Source: Streptomyces musisoli
GTDB taxonomy: Bacteria > Actinomycetota > Actinomycetes > Streptomycetales > Streptomycetaceae
Assembly: GCF_016741855.1 (NCBI RefSeq)
Contig: NZ_JAERRH010000007.1
Coordinates: 248,001-312,000, forward strand
DNA: 64,000 nucleotides
Direction: 5' to 3'
The notes under the pieces are model-generated. The model ran no database searches, had not been told where the DNA came from, and saw only the letters and a program-made list of their open reading frames with translations. The first letter of the stretch is position 1. Each line of letters starts with the position of its first letter. A program made the position numbers and the translations under genes. Positions 32,185 to 39,411 of the stretch are shown here, in pieces.

Positions 32185-32526
32185 GTGGACCTGTCCCTGT
32201 CGACCCGTACCGTCGGCGATCGTACGGTCGTCGAGGTCGGTGGCGAAATCGACGTATATACCGCGCCCAAGCTGCGCGAGCAGCTGGTCGAGCTGGTGAA
32301 CGACGGGAATTTCCACCTCGTCGTCGACATGGAGGGCGTGGACTTCCTCGACTCCACCGGGCTCGGCGTGCTGGTCGGCGGCCTGAAGCGGGTGCGTGCC
32401 CACGAGGGCTCGCTGCGCCTGGTCTGCAACCAGGAGCGCATTCTCAAGATCTTCCGCATCACCGGCCTCACCAAGGTGTTCCCGATCCACACCTCGGTCG
32501 AGGAAGCGGTGGCGGCCACCGACTGA
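32185..32526 (+). CDS. bldG: Anti-anti-sigma factor BldG
   Basis: A 113-residue STAS-domain anti-sigma-factor antagonist, nearly identical to S. coelicolor BldG as I recall it (MDLSLSTRTVGDRTVVEVGG). The phosphorylated serine is in the conserved DSTGLGVLVG motif near residue 57. BldG binds and sequesters an anti-sigma factor when unphosphorylated and is required for aerial mycelium formation and antibiotic production. GTG start at 32185 with GGAGG 4 nt upstream. The partner anti-sigma gene follows after 272 bp; in S. coelicolor the two are cotranscribed from promoters upstream of bldG. Confidence 0.97.
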   Translation: MDLSLSTRTVGDRTVVEVGGEIDVYTAPKLREQLVELVNDGNFHLVVDMEGVDFLDSTGLGVLVGGLKRVRAHEGSLRLVCNQERILKIFRITGLTKVFPIHTSVEEAVAATD

Positions 32527-32589
32527 CCCCGGACCGGTCGCCGGCGTCGGGCTCCTGCCGGGGCCCGTACGCCGGCCGGTCCCGTCCGG

Positions 32590-32716
32590 GCCGGTGACCG
32601 TGCCGGAACGACCGGTGGCCGTTCCCTGCCGGATCGGTGATCGCTCCGCATCGGATCGATGACCGTTCCGCACCGGGCCCGGTGACCGGTCCGGTCCCGG
32701 GTCGGTGATGCGGCTC
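32590..32716. repeat. Degenerate 20-23-bp repeats between bldG and its anti-sigma partner
   Basis: About six imperfect units of CGGTGACCG/ATCGxTCCGxxxCGGxx follow each other in the 272-bp gap after bldG, beginning near 32593, 32610, 32634, 32656, 32680 and 32703. They resemble repeated GGTGACCG half-sites and could form alternative stem-loops in the bldG transcript. Unit boundaries are approximate. Confidence 0.6.
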
Positions 32717-32798
32717 GGGGCACAGAAGCACAACAGGGGGTGCGGGAGCTTGGCGGCCCCGCCCCCCGACCGCACGCCCATAGTCGCGAGGGGGATGC

Positions 32799-33233
32799 AT
32801 GGCCACCGTCGAACTCCGCTTCAGCGCGCTGCCCGAGCACGTCCGGACCGCCAGGCTGGTGGCCGCGGCGGTGGCGCGCAGGGCCGGAGTGGACGAGGCC
32901 GTCCTGGACGAGGTCCGGCTCGCCGTGGGCGAGGCATGCTCCCGTGCCGTCGGGCTGCACCGGAACAGTGGCGTCACGGCACCGGTGAAGGTGGCGCTGA
33001 TCGAAGAGGAGAAACAGTTCTCCATCGAGGTCGGCGACGAGGCGCCGCACGCCACGCCGGGCGGCGACACGCCCGGCGGTGCGCAGGACGGTGAATCGGA
33101 GATCGAGGAGGACGAGATGGGCCTCGCGGTCATCAGCGGCCTCGTCGACGACGTGGAGGTCACCACCGGGCAGAACGGTGGCCTGATCCGCATGACCTGG
33201 CCGACCGCGCCGCCCGTCACGGCGCTCCTCTGA
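32799..33233 (+). CDS. RsbW-like anti-sigma factor kinase, BldG partner
   Basis: A 144-residue GHKL-fold serine kinase-type anti-sigma factor. The N-box helix LDEVRLAVGEACSRAV near residues 36-51 carries the Glu-Ala-Cys-x-Arg pattern of RsbW/SpoIIAB proteins, and DEMGLAVISGLVDDVEV near 105-121 is the G1/G2-type region. An acidic low-complexity insert (GGDTPGGAQDGESEIEEDE) lies between. It is the orthologue of the protein shown in S. coelicolor to interact with BldG (SCO3548 in my memory). It would phosphorylate BldG and restrain a sigma factor. ATG at 32799 with GAGGGGG upstream. Terminator hairpin follows at 33277. Confidence 0.93.
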   Translation: MATVELRFSALPEHVRTARLVAAAVARRAGVDEAVLDEVRLAVGEACSRAVGLHRNSGVTAPVKVALIEEEKQFSIEVGDEAPHATPGGDTPGGAQDGESEIEEDEMGLAVISGLVDDVEVTTGQNGGLIRMTWPTAPPVTALL

Positions 33234-33276
33234 CCCGCCCGCCGCCGCGCCTCCGAACCGGCGCACATCACTCTCC

Positions 33277-33300
33277 AGGGCCCTGCTGAGCAGGGCCCTT
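33277..33300 (+). terminator. Terminator of the bldG operon
   Basis: AGGGCCCTGC (33277-33286) pairs with GCAGGGCCCT (33290-33299) around a TGA loop, 44 bp after the anti-sigma stop, followed by TTGTCGCGTTTT. Confidence 0.85.
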
Positions 33301-33551
33301 GTCGCGTTTTCCGGAGCGTCCCGGAATTCGTGAAGAAATTCACGATCAATAGCCCGATAATTTGATCAAGCGCCAATTCAGCCGTCAATGCGTTTAGGGC
33401 ATTACCTCTTTCGGGTCCCTTGACGTCGGCCCGATCTTTTGCTGAAGAGCATGAGAAGGCTGATTCCGTTTACCGTCCCCTGTTTAGATCACTCAGGGGT
33501 ACCTACAATCCGTCCACATCTTGAGCTCAGCCCAAGCGTCAAGGAGGACGA
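33301..33551 (+). promoter_or_regulatory. Promoter region of hppA
   Basis: A locally A+T-rich 250-bp stretch (GATCAATAGCCCGATAATTTG and similar). A consensus-like -10, TACAAT, lies at 33504-33509; the best -35 candidate 17 bp upstream is only TGTTTA (33481-33486), and a TTGACG occurs at 33419-33424. Ribosome binding site AAGGAGG sits just before the hppA ATG. More than one promoter is likely. Confidence 0.55.
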
Positions 33552-35960
33552 ATGGCGGGGCTTTCTACCCCTCATCAGTTGGGTCACCCCACATCCCTCG
33601 CGGCCGCGGTTCTGACCGACGACAATCGGATCATCGTGGCCGTCATCGCGGCCGTCGCCGTGGCCGCCCTGGTGGTCGCAGGGATCCTGGTGCGTCAGGT
33701 GCTCGCGGCGGGCGAGGGCACCGACAGCATGAAACGGATCGCCGAGGCGGTCCAGGAAGGCGCCAAGGCTTATCTCGCCCGACAGTTGCGCACGCTCGGC
33801 GTATTCGCCGTCGCCGTCTTCTTCCTGCTCCTGCTGCTGCCCGCGGACGACTGGAATCAGCGGGCCGGCCGCTCGGTGTTCTTCCTGATCGGAGCGGCGT
33901 TCTCGGCAGCCACCGGCTATATCGGCATGTGGCTTGCAGTACGCAGCAACGTACGGGTCGCCGCGGCGGCCCGGGAAGCCACTCCGGCGGAGGGCGAACC
34001 CGAAAAGGATCTCACCACCGTCTCGCACACCGCGATGAAGATCGCATTTCGCACGGGCGGCGTCGTCGGCATGTTCACGGTGGGGCTCGGCCTGCTGGGC
34101 GCCTCCTGTGTCGTGCTGGTGTACGCGGCCGACGCGCCGAAGGTGCTGGAGGGCTTCGGCCTCGGCGCCGCCCTCATCGCGATGTTCATGCGCGTGGGCG
34201 GCGGCATCTTCACCAAGGCCGCCGACGTCGGCGCCGACCTGGTCGGCAAGGTCGAGCAGGGCATTCCGGAGGACGACCCGCGCAATGCCGCGACCATCGC
34301 CGACAACGTGGGCGACAACGTCGGAGACTGCGCCGGTATGGCGGCCGACCTCTTCGAGTCGTACGCCGTCACCCTGGTGGCCGCGCTGATCCTCGGCAAG
34401 GCCGCCTTCGGCGACTCCGGACTGGCCTTCCCGCTGCTGGTGCCCGCCATCGGCGTCCTCACGGCGATGATCGGCATCTTCGCGGTCGCCCCGCGCCGCG
34501 CCGACCGCAGCGGCATGAGCGCGATCAACCGCGGCTTCTTCATCTCCGCGGTGATCTCGCTGGTGCTGGTCGCGGTCGCGGTCTACGTCTACCTGCCGTC
34601 GAAGTACGCCGACCTCGACGGCGTCACCGACGCGGCGATCAAGGCAAAGGACGGCGACCCGCGCATCCTCGCGCTGGTCGCGGTGGCCATCGGCATCCTG
34701 CTCGCCGCCGTCATCCAGCAGCTCACCGGCTACTTCACCGAGACCAACCGCCGCCCGGTGCGGGACATCGGCAAGACCTCCCTCACGGGCCCGGCCACCG
34801 TCGTCCTGTCCGGCATCTCGGTCGGTCTGGAGTCGGCCGTGTACACGGCCCTGCTCATCGGGCTCGGCGTGTACGGCGCGTTCCTGCTCGGCGGTACGTC
34901 GATCATGCTGGCGCTGTTCGCGGTGGCCCTGGCCGGCACCGGCCTGCTCACCACGGTCGGTGTGATCGTCGCCATGGACACCTTCGGACCCGTCTCCGAC
35001 AACGCGCAGGGCATCGCCGAGATGTCCGGCGACGTCGAGGGCGCGGGTGCGCAGGTGCTCACCAACCTGGACGCGGTGGGCAACACCACCAAGGCCATCA
35101 CCAAGGGCATCGCCATCGCCACCGCCGTCCTGGCGGCGTCGGCGCTGTTCGGGTCGTACCGCGACGCGATCACCACCAACGTGCACGACGTCGGAGCGAG
35201 GCTGAGCGGGCCCGGATCGCCGCTCAGCCTGTCGCTGGACATCTCGCAGCCCAACAACCTCGTCGGCCTGATCGCGGGCGCCGCGGTCGTGTTCCTCTTC
35301 TCCGGACTCGCCATCAACGCCGTCTCGCGCTCGGCCGGTTCGGTCGTCTTCGAGGTGCGGCGGCAGTTCCGTGAGAAGCCCGGGATCATGAACTTCACCG
35401 AGAAGCCCGAGTACGGCAAGGTCGTCGACATCTGCACCAAGGACGCCCTGCGGGAGCTGGCCACACCCGGTCTGCTCGCCGTCATGGCGCCGATCTTCAT
35501 CGGGTTCACCCTCGGTGTCGGCGCGCTCGGCTCCTACCTCGCCGGCGCCATCGGCGCGGGCACGCTGATGGCGGTGTTCCTCGCCAACTCCGGCGGCGCC
35601 TGGGACAACGCCAAGAAACTGGTGGAGGACGGCCACCACGGCGGCAAGGGCAGTGAGGCCCACGCGGCCACGGTGATCGGCGACACGGTGGGTGACCCCT
35701 TCAAGGACACCGCCGGGCCCGCGATCAACCCGCTGCTGAAGGTCATGAACCTGGTCTCGCTGCTCATCGCACCGGCGGTGATCAAGTTCTCGTACGGCGA
35801 CGACAAGAACCTCGGAGTGCGGATCGGGATCGCGATCCTCGCGCTGCTGGTGATCGTCGTCTCCGTGTACGTCTCCAAGCGGCGTGGCATCGCCGTCGGG
35901 GACGACGACGAGGGGGCCCGGCGGGTCACCAACTCGGCCGACGCCGCGGTGGTTTCGTAG
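33552..35960 (+). CDS. hppA: Membrane-bound proton-translocating pyrophosphatase, K+-independent type
   Basis: An 802-residue primary pump that hydrolyses pyrophosphate and exports protons, with about 15-17 membrane helices. The substrate loops carry GGGIFTKAADVGADLVGKVE and DNVGDNVGDCAGMAADLFE (acidic motif 1), EGAGAQVLTN-type middle region, and GDTVGDPFKDTAGPAINPL near the C-terminus (acidic motif 2). In GNTTKAITKG the lysine after GNTT and the threonine three residues later are the combination of K+-independent enzymes; K+-dependent ones have alanine and glycine there. Clear ribosome binding site; full length. It recycles pyrophosphate from biosynthesis into proton motive force. Confidence 0.97.
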   Translation: MAGLSTPHQLGHPTSLAAAVLTDDNRIIVAVIAAVAVAALVVAGILVRQVLAAGEGTDSMKRIAEAVQEGAKAYLARQLRTLGVFAVAVFFLLLLLPADDWNQRAGRSVFFLIGAAFSAATGYIGMWLAVRSNVRVAAAAREATPAEGEPEKDLTTVSHTAMKIAFRTGGVVGMFTVGLGLLGASCVVLVYAADAPKVLEGFGLGAALIAMFMRVGGGIFTKAADVGADLVGKVEQGIPEDDPRNAATIADNVGDNVGDCAGMAADLFESYAVTLVAALILGKAAFGDSGLAFPLLVPAIGVLTAMIGIFAVAPRRADRSGMSAINRGFFISAVISLVLVAVAVYVYLPSKYADLDGVTDAAIKAKDGDPRILALVAVAIGILLAAVIQQLTGYFTETNRRPVRDIGKTSLTGPATVVLSGISVGLESAVYTALLIGLGVYGAFLLGGTSIMLALFAVALAGTGLLTTVGVIVAMDTFGPVSDNAQGIAEMSGDVEGAGAQVLTNLDAVGNTTKAITKGIAIATAVLAASALFGSYRDAITTNVHDVGARLSGPGSPLSLSLDISQPNNLVGLIAGAAVVFLFSGLAINAVSRSAGSVVFEVRRQFREKPGIMNFTEKPEYGKVVDICTKDALRELATPGLLAVMAPIFIGFTLGVGALGSYLAGAIGAGTLMAVFLANSGGAWDNAKKLVEDGHHGGKGSEAHAATVIGDTVGDPFKDTAGPAINPLLKVMNLVSLLIAPAVIKFSYGDDKNLGVRIGIAILALLVIVVSVYVSKRRGIAVGDDDEGARRVTNSADAAVVS

Positions 35961-35986
35961 GGCAGGCCGAGAGGGCCTGGCCGGCG

Positions 35987-36026
35987 GGCGGGCGGTCGTC
36001 GCGTGCTGACGCGGCGACCGCCCGCC
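35987..36026 (+). terminator. Terminator of hppA
   Basis: GGCGGGCGGTCG (35987-35998) pairs perfectly with CGACCGCCCGCC (36015-36026), 27 bp after the hppA stop. No T-tract follows. Confidence 0.8.
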
Positions 36027-36172
36027 TCCGTGTGTGCCCGCCCACGTCGTGAGCCTTCTCTCCCATGGTGCAAAAAGTCACAAAAGCTGACTGATACCTC
36101 CACCGGCAGGGGGAGGTGGCCCGTCCGCCGTGTAGATTCCGGGGGCCGAGAGCCATGGAAGGGACCGATCCG

Positions 36173-36784
36173 GTGAACAAGAAGCTCGCGGCCGCACTGT
36201 CCGGCGGTGCGGTACTGGTGATGGCGGTGTCCGGGTGCAGCGACGACAGCGACAAGGGGCCCGACCCCAAGCTGGTGTCCTGGGCCAAGACGGTGTGCGA
36301 CGCGGTGCCCGCGCAGAGCACGAAGATCAAGTCGGCCAACGCGTCGATAGCGGCCATCGCCACGGACAGCAACCTCCCGCCCAAGAGCGCCCAGAAGACG
36401 TACGTGGAGGCCTTCCAGAACCTGGCCGACGGCTACAAGGCGCTCGCCGGCGCCCTCGACACCGCCGGGGCGCCCCCGGGGGTCGACGGTGGCGCCAAGC
36501 TCCAGCAGGACGCGTCCAAGAACCTCGCCGGCCTCTCCACGTCGTACGCCGAACTCAAGAAGAAGGTCGACGGGCTCGACACCAAGGACCAGGGCAAGTT
36601 CGCCAAGGGTCTCAAGGAGGTCGCCATCCAGACGAAGGAAGTCGGCAAGCAGGGCGACAACGGCACGCAGGCCCTGAAGCGGCTCGAGCAGGGCGAGGTC
36701 AAGGAGGCGATGGCCAAGCAGCCCAGCTGCAAGGTCGCCGCGTCCGCGACGGCGCAGACGACCGGCCAGGCGACCACCGGCTGA
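36173..36784 (+). CDS. Small secreted lipoprotein of unknown function
   Basis: A 203-residue exported protein. MNKKLAAALSGGAVLVMAVSGC is a lipoprotein signal with the lipid-modified cysteine at residue 22. The mature part is predicted helical, rich in Lys/Ala/Gln (SAQKTYVEAFQNLADGYKAL, then AELKKKVDGLDTKDQGKFAKGL), with two further cysteines (near residues 43 and 190) that could form a disulfide. It resembles the small actinobacterial lipoproteins with coiled-coil-like mature domains; I recognise no named family. GTG at 36173 gives the best signal peptide; an in-frame ATG at 36155 is possible. Preceded by the hppA terminator. Confidence 0.82.
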   Translation: MNKKLAAALSGGAVLVMAVSGCSDDSDKGPDPKLVSWAKTVCDAVPAQSTKIKSANASIAAIATDSNLPPKSAQKTYVEAFQNLADGYKALAGALDTAGAPPGVDGGAKLQQDASKNLAGLSTSYAELKKKVDGLDTKDQGKFAKGLKEVAIQTKEVGKQGDNGTQALKRLEQGEVKEAMAKQPSCKVAASATAQTTGQATTG

Positions 36785-36845
36785 CGCCGGCGGGCCGTCC
36801 GCGCGCAGTCGGGCCCGGGCAGCCGCCCCGGGCCACAATGGGGGC

Positions 36846-38366
36846 GTGACTGACTCCGGACTCGCTCCCCTGCCCGCTTCCGACCGGCCCGACATCGCCG
36901 CGCGCCTGAGGGACGCGCTGCTGGCCGCCTCCTTCACCGCCGACGGGCTGCTCGATCTGCTCGGTGCCGCCGCGTACGCGGCGCTGGCCCGCAGCGAGAC
37001 CGTGCCGGCCCTGCGGGCGACCCGCGGCGACACACCGCTGGAGACGCTCGTACGGCTGTTCCTGCTCCAGCAACCGGTGCTCCACGCGCGCGTGGCGGCC
37101 GTTCTGCCGGCCGACGAGGCACTGGAGGCCGGCTGGCTCACGCGCGTGGGCGGCGACGAGGTGGCCGCGACGGTGGACGTACGGCCGTACGGCGGCCCCG
37201 GCGGCGAGGACTGGTTCATCGTCTCCGACCTCGGCTGCGCGGTCGGCGGCGCCGGCGGCATCGGGCAGCGCGACGAGGGGGTCGTCCTGGGGGTCGGCGG
37301 CGCCTCCACGACCCTCGCCGGCATCACCGTCCGCACCCCCGTCGCCTCCGCCCTGGACCTCGGTACCGGCTCCGGCATCCAGGCGCTGCACGCCGTCCAG
37401 CACGCCACGCGCGTGACGGCGACCGACCTCAACCCGCGCGCCCTGCACATCACGGCGCTCACGCTGGCACTTTCCGGCGCGCCCGCCGCCGACCTGCGTG
37501 AGGGTTCGCTGTTCGAACCGGTCGGGGACGACGAGACGTTCGACCTGATCGTGTCCAACCCGCCGTTCGTGATCTCCCCGCGTGCCCGGCTGACGTACCG
37601 GGACGGCGGCATGGGCGGGGACGATCTGTGCCGCTCGCTCGTTCAGCAGGCAGGGGAACGGCTGAACGAGGGCGGGTTCGCGCAGTTCCTCGCGAACTGG
37701 CAGCACGTGGCGGGGGAGGACTGGCAGGACAGGCTCAGGTCGTGGGTGCCGCGCGGCTGCGATGCCTGGATCGTGCAGCGCGAGGTGCAGGACGTCGCGC
37801 AGTACGCCGAGCTGTGGCTGAGGGACGCCGGTGACCACCGCGGTGACCCGGCGGAGTACCAGGCGCGGTACGACGCCTGGCTCGACGAGTTCGAGGCGCG
37901 CAAGGTCAAGGCTGTCGGCTTCGGCTGGATCACCCTGCGCAGGACCGGGTCGGCCGAGCCCGTCGTCACCGTGGAGGAGTGGCCGCACCCGGTCGAGCAG
38001 CCGCTCGGGGAGACGATCAGGGCGCACTTCGAGCGTCTCGACTATCTCCGGGAGCACGACGACGCGGCGTTGCTGGACAGCCACTTCAAGCTCGATTCCG
38101 AGGTGGTCCAGGAACAGGTCGGGCTGCCCGGCGCCGAGGACCCGGAGCATGTGGTGCTGCGTCAGCACCGTGGGATGCGCCGGGCGACGAAGGTGGACAC
38201 GGTCGGCGCCGGGTTCGCGGGCGTGTGCGACGGCACGCTGAGCGCGGGCCGCATCCTGGACGCCATCGCGCAGCTCGTCGGCGAGGACCCGGTCCGGCTT
38301 CGCGACCGCACCCCCGCACAGATCCGGCTGCTGGTGGAGCAGGGCTTCCTGGAGCCGGTGCGCTGA
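36846..38366 (+). CDS. Class I SAM-dependent methyltransferase (N5-glutamine/RsmC-like)
   Basis: A 506-residue methyltransferase. The SAM-binding motif I is ALDLGTGSGIQALHA (near residues 173-187), motif II VTATDLNPRAL, and the catalytic motif IV is FDLIVSNPPFVISPR (near 235-249), the NPPY/F type that methylates planar amide or base nitrogens (PrmC, RsmC, N6-adenine enzymes). About 170 residues precede the catalytic domain (LRDALLAASFTADGLLDLLGAAA) and 200 follow it, including a possible substrate-recognition part. Substrate unknown. GTG at 36846. Confidence 0.92.
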   Translation: MTDSGLAPLPASDRPDIAARLRDALLAASFTADGLLDLLGAAAYAALARSETVPALRATRGDTPLETLVRLFLLQQPVLHARVAAVLPADEALEAGWLTRVGGDEVAATVDVRPYGGPGGEDWFIVSDLGCAVGGAGGIGQRDEGVVLGVGGASTTLAGITVRTPVASALDLGTGSGIQALHAVQHATRVTATDLNPRALHITALTLALSGAPAADLREGSLFEPVGDDETFDLIVSNPPFVISPRARLTYRDGGMGGDDLCRSLVQQAGERLNEGGFAQFLANWQHVAGEDWQDRLRSWVPRGCDAWIVQREVQDVAQYAELWLRDAGDHRGDPAEYQARYDAWLDEFEARKVKAVGFGWITLRRTGSAEPVVTVEEWPHPVEQPLGETIRAHFERLDYLREHDDAALLDSHFKLDSEVVQEQVGLPGAEDPEHVVLRQHRGMRRATKVDTVGAGFAGVCDGTLSAGRILDAIAQLVGEDPVRLRDRTPAQIRLLVEQGFLEPVR

Positions 38367-38954
38367 CGCCGGGCGCCCGTGCCGTCCTGGGCGGGCACCC
38401 GGTCATCCGTGGGTACGCGGGCATGGACGCGGGCATGGATGTGAGCGTGCTCGCGGACGCGGATGTGGACGTGCCTGCGAGCGTGCACGTGCCCATGGCC
38501 GCGGATGTGGACGTGCCTGCGGACACGCACGTGATCACCTGCCGCTCCGCACGTGATCACCTGCCGCTCCGGGCCCGGGCATCTTCCGACTCCGAAGCGA
38601 TCATCTTCCTGCATCTTCCCGTCGTGCAGCGGACACTTTCCGCCCCAGCGCGGGCATTTCCGGCCCAGGGCGGGCGTCCTCCGATCGCGCGTGGGCGGCC
38701 CCGGGCCCCGGCCGCGAGCGGCGGCCGTATGCCGGAGGCACGAGCCCGGAGCGGATGCCGCCGGAGACGGGTGCGGGCCCGTCTCCGGAAAACGGCCGGA
38801 AAAATATGACCGACGAATCCCGGGCGTGCCCGTTCGGGCATGAGTTCGAATATGTGAGGACCTTCCGTTCACCCCGATGTCGCCCGCCCGTCTCCCGCGC
38901 GTGTCACCCTCCCGGCGCTGGGTGGAGCCGACGGCAGGGAAGGGCGGGCGGGTG
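38367..38954. other. Repeat-containing intergenic stretch without a supported gene
   Basis: 588 bp between the methyltransferase and the small membrane protein genes. It contains two copies of CGCGGATGTGGACGTGCCTGCG (about 38457-38478 and 38501-38522) and a tandem duplication of GCACGTGATCACCTGCCGCTCC starting near 38527, followed by imperfect GGGCATCTTCC/GCATTTCCGG units. Frames crossing it have no start with a ribosome binding site, no homology I recognise and read the repeats as low-complexity peptide. I treat it as non-coding. Confidence 0.55.
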
Positions 38955-39152
38955 ATGGAGAGCGCACCGGCGATCTTCGCGGGAGTGGTGTTCGCCCTGT
39001 TCGGGGCCGGTCTGCTCGCCTGGACCGGGACGCGTCTCAGGCGCCGGGAACCGGTCGCCGTCGGTGTGAGCCGGATCGCATCGGCCACCGCCGCGAGCGT
39101 CGCCGGGACGGTCGCGCTGGCCCTCGGTGTGTACTGCCTGACCCGGCTCTGA
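38955..39152 (+). CDS. Small two-helix membrane protein
   Basis: A 65-residue protein with two hydrophobic segments, FAGVVFALFGAGLLAWTG (near residues 8-25) and ATAASVAGTVALALGVYCL (near 44-62), joined by a basic loop (TRLRRREPV). The ATG at 38955 is preceded by GGAAGGGCGGGCGGG. Codon bias fits a real gene, and small membrane proteins often sit before topA in this genus as I recall. No functional clue. Confidence 0.7.
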   Translation: MESAPAIFAGVVFALFGAGLLAWTGTRLRRREPVAVGVSRIASATAASVAGTVALALGVYCLTRL

Positions 39153-39411
39153 GGCCGGCGGACGTCGTGTCCGGGGGGTAAGGGGAGCGTCACGCTCCGG
39201 ACAGGGGTACGGGCGCGGTCGGGCAGTCCGGGCGGCAGGAATGCCGGTAGTCGGGTTACCGTTCGAGTGGCCGTTGTGGGCTTTTCCCGTTTGACACGGG
39301 GGCGGGATGTAGCGTCACACTCCGCAGCGTCACACGAGCCAGCAGCACGCCGCGACCCCGGGACCAAGGCCTGGGGAGGCCCCCCAGCGTCGACCGGAGA
39401 GAAGAGCGAAG

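Noticed and set aside
33489..35663. Long open frame antisense to hppA
   Set aside because: It is the reverse of a highly conserved pump gene; its composition is typical of G+C-driven shadow frames (Asp/Gly/His/Arg-rich) and no motif is recognisable.
38553..38843. Small coding gene in the gap before topA
   Set aside because: Several overlapping frames are open on both strands, none with a ribosome binding site or recognisable protein, and the repeats explain the openness.
39291..39315. Firm topA promoter
   Set aside because: TTGACA and TAGCGT are only 13 bp apart, too short for a confident sigma-70-type promoter, though supercoiling-sensitive promoters can be unusual.
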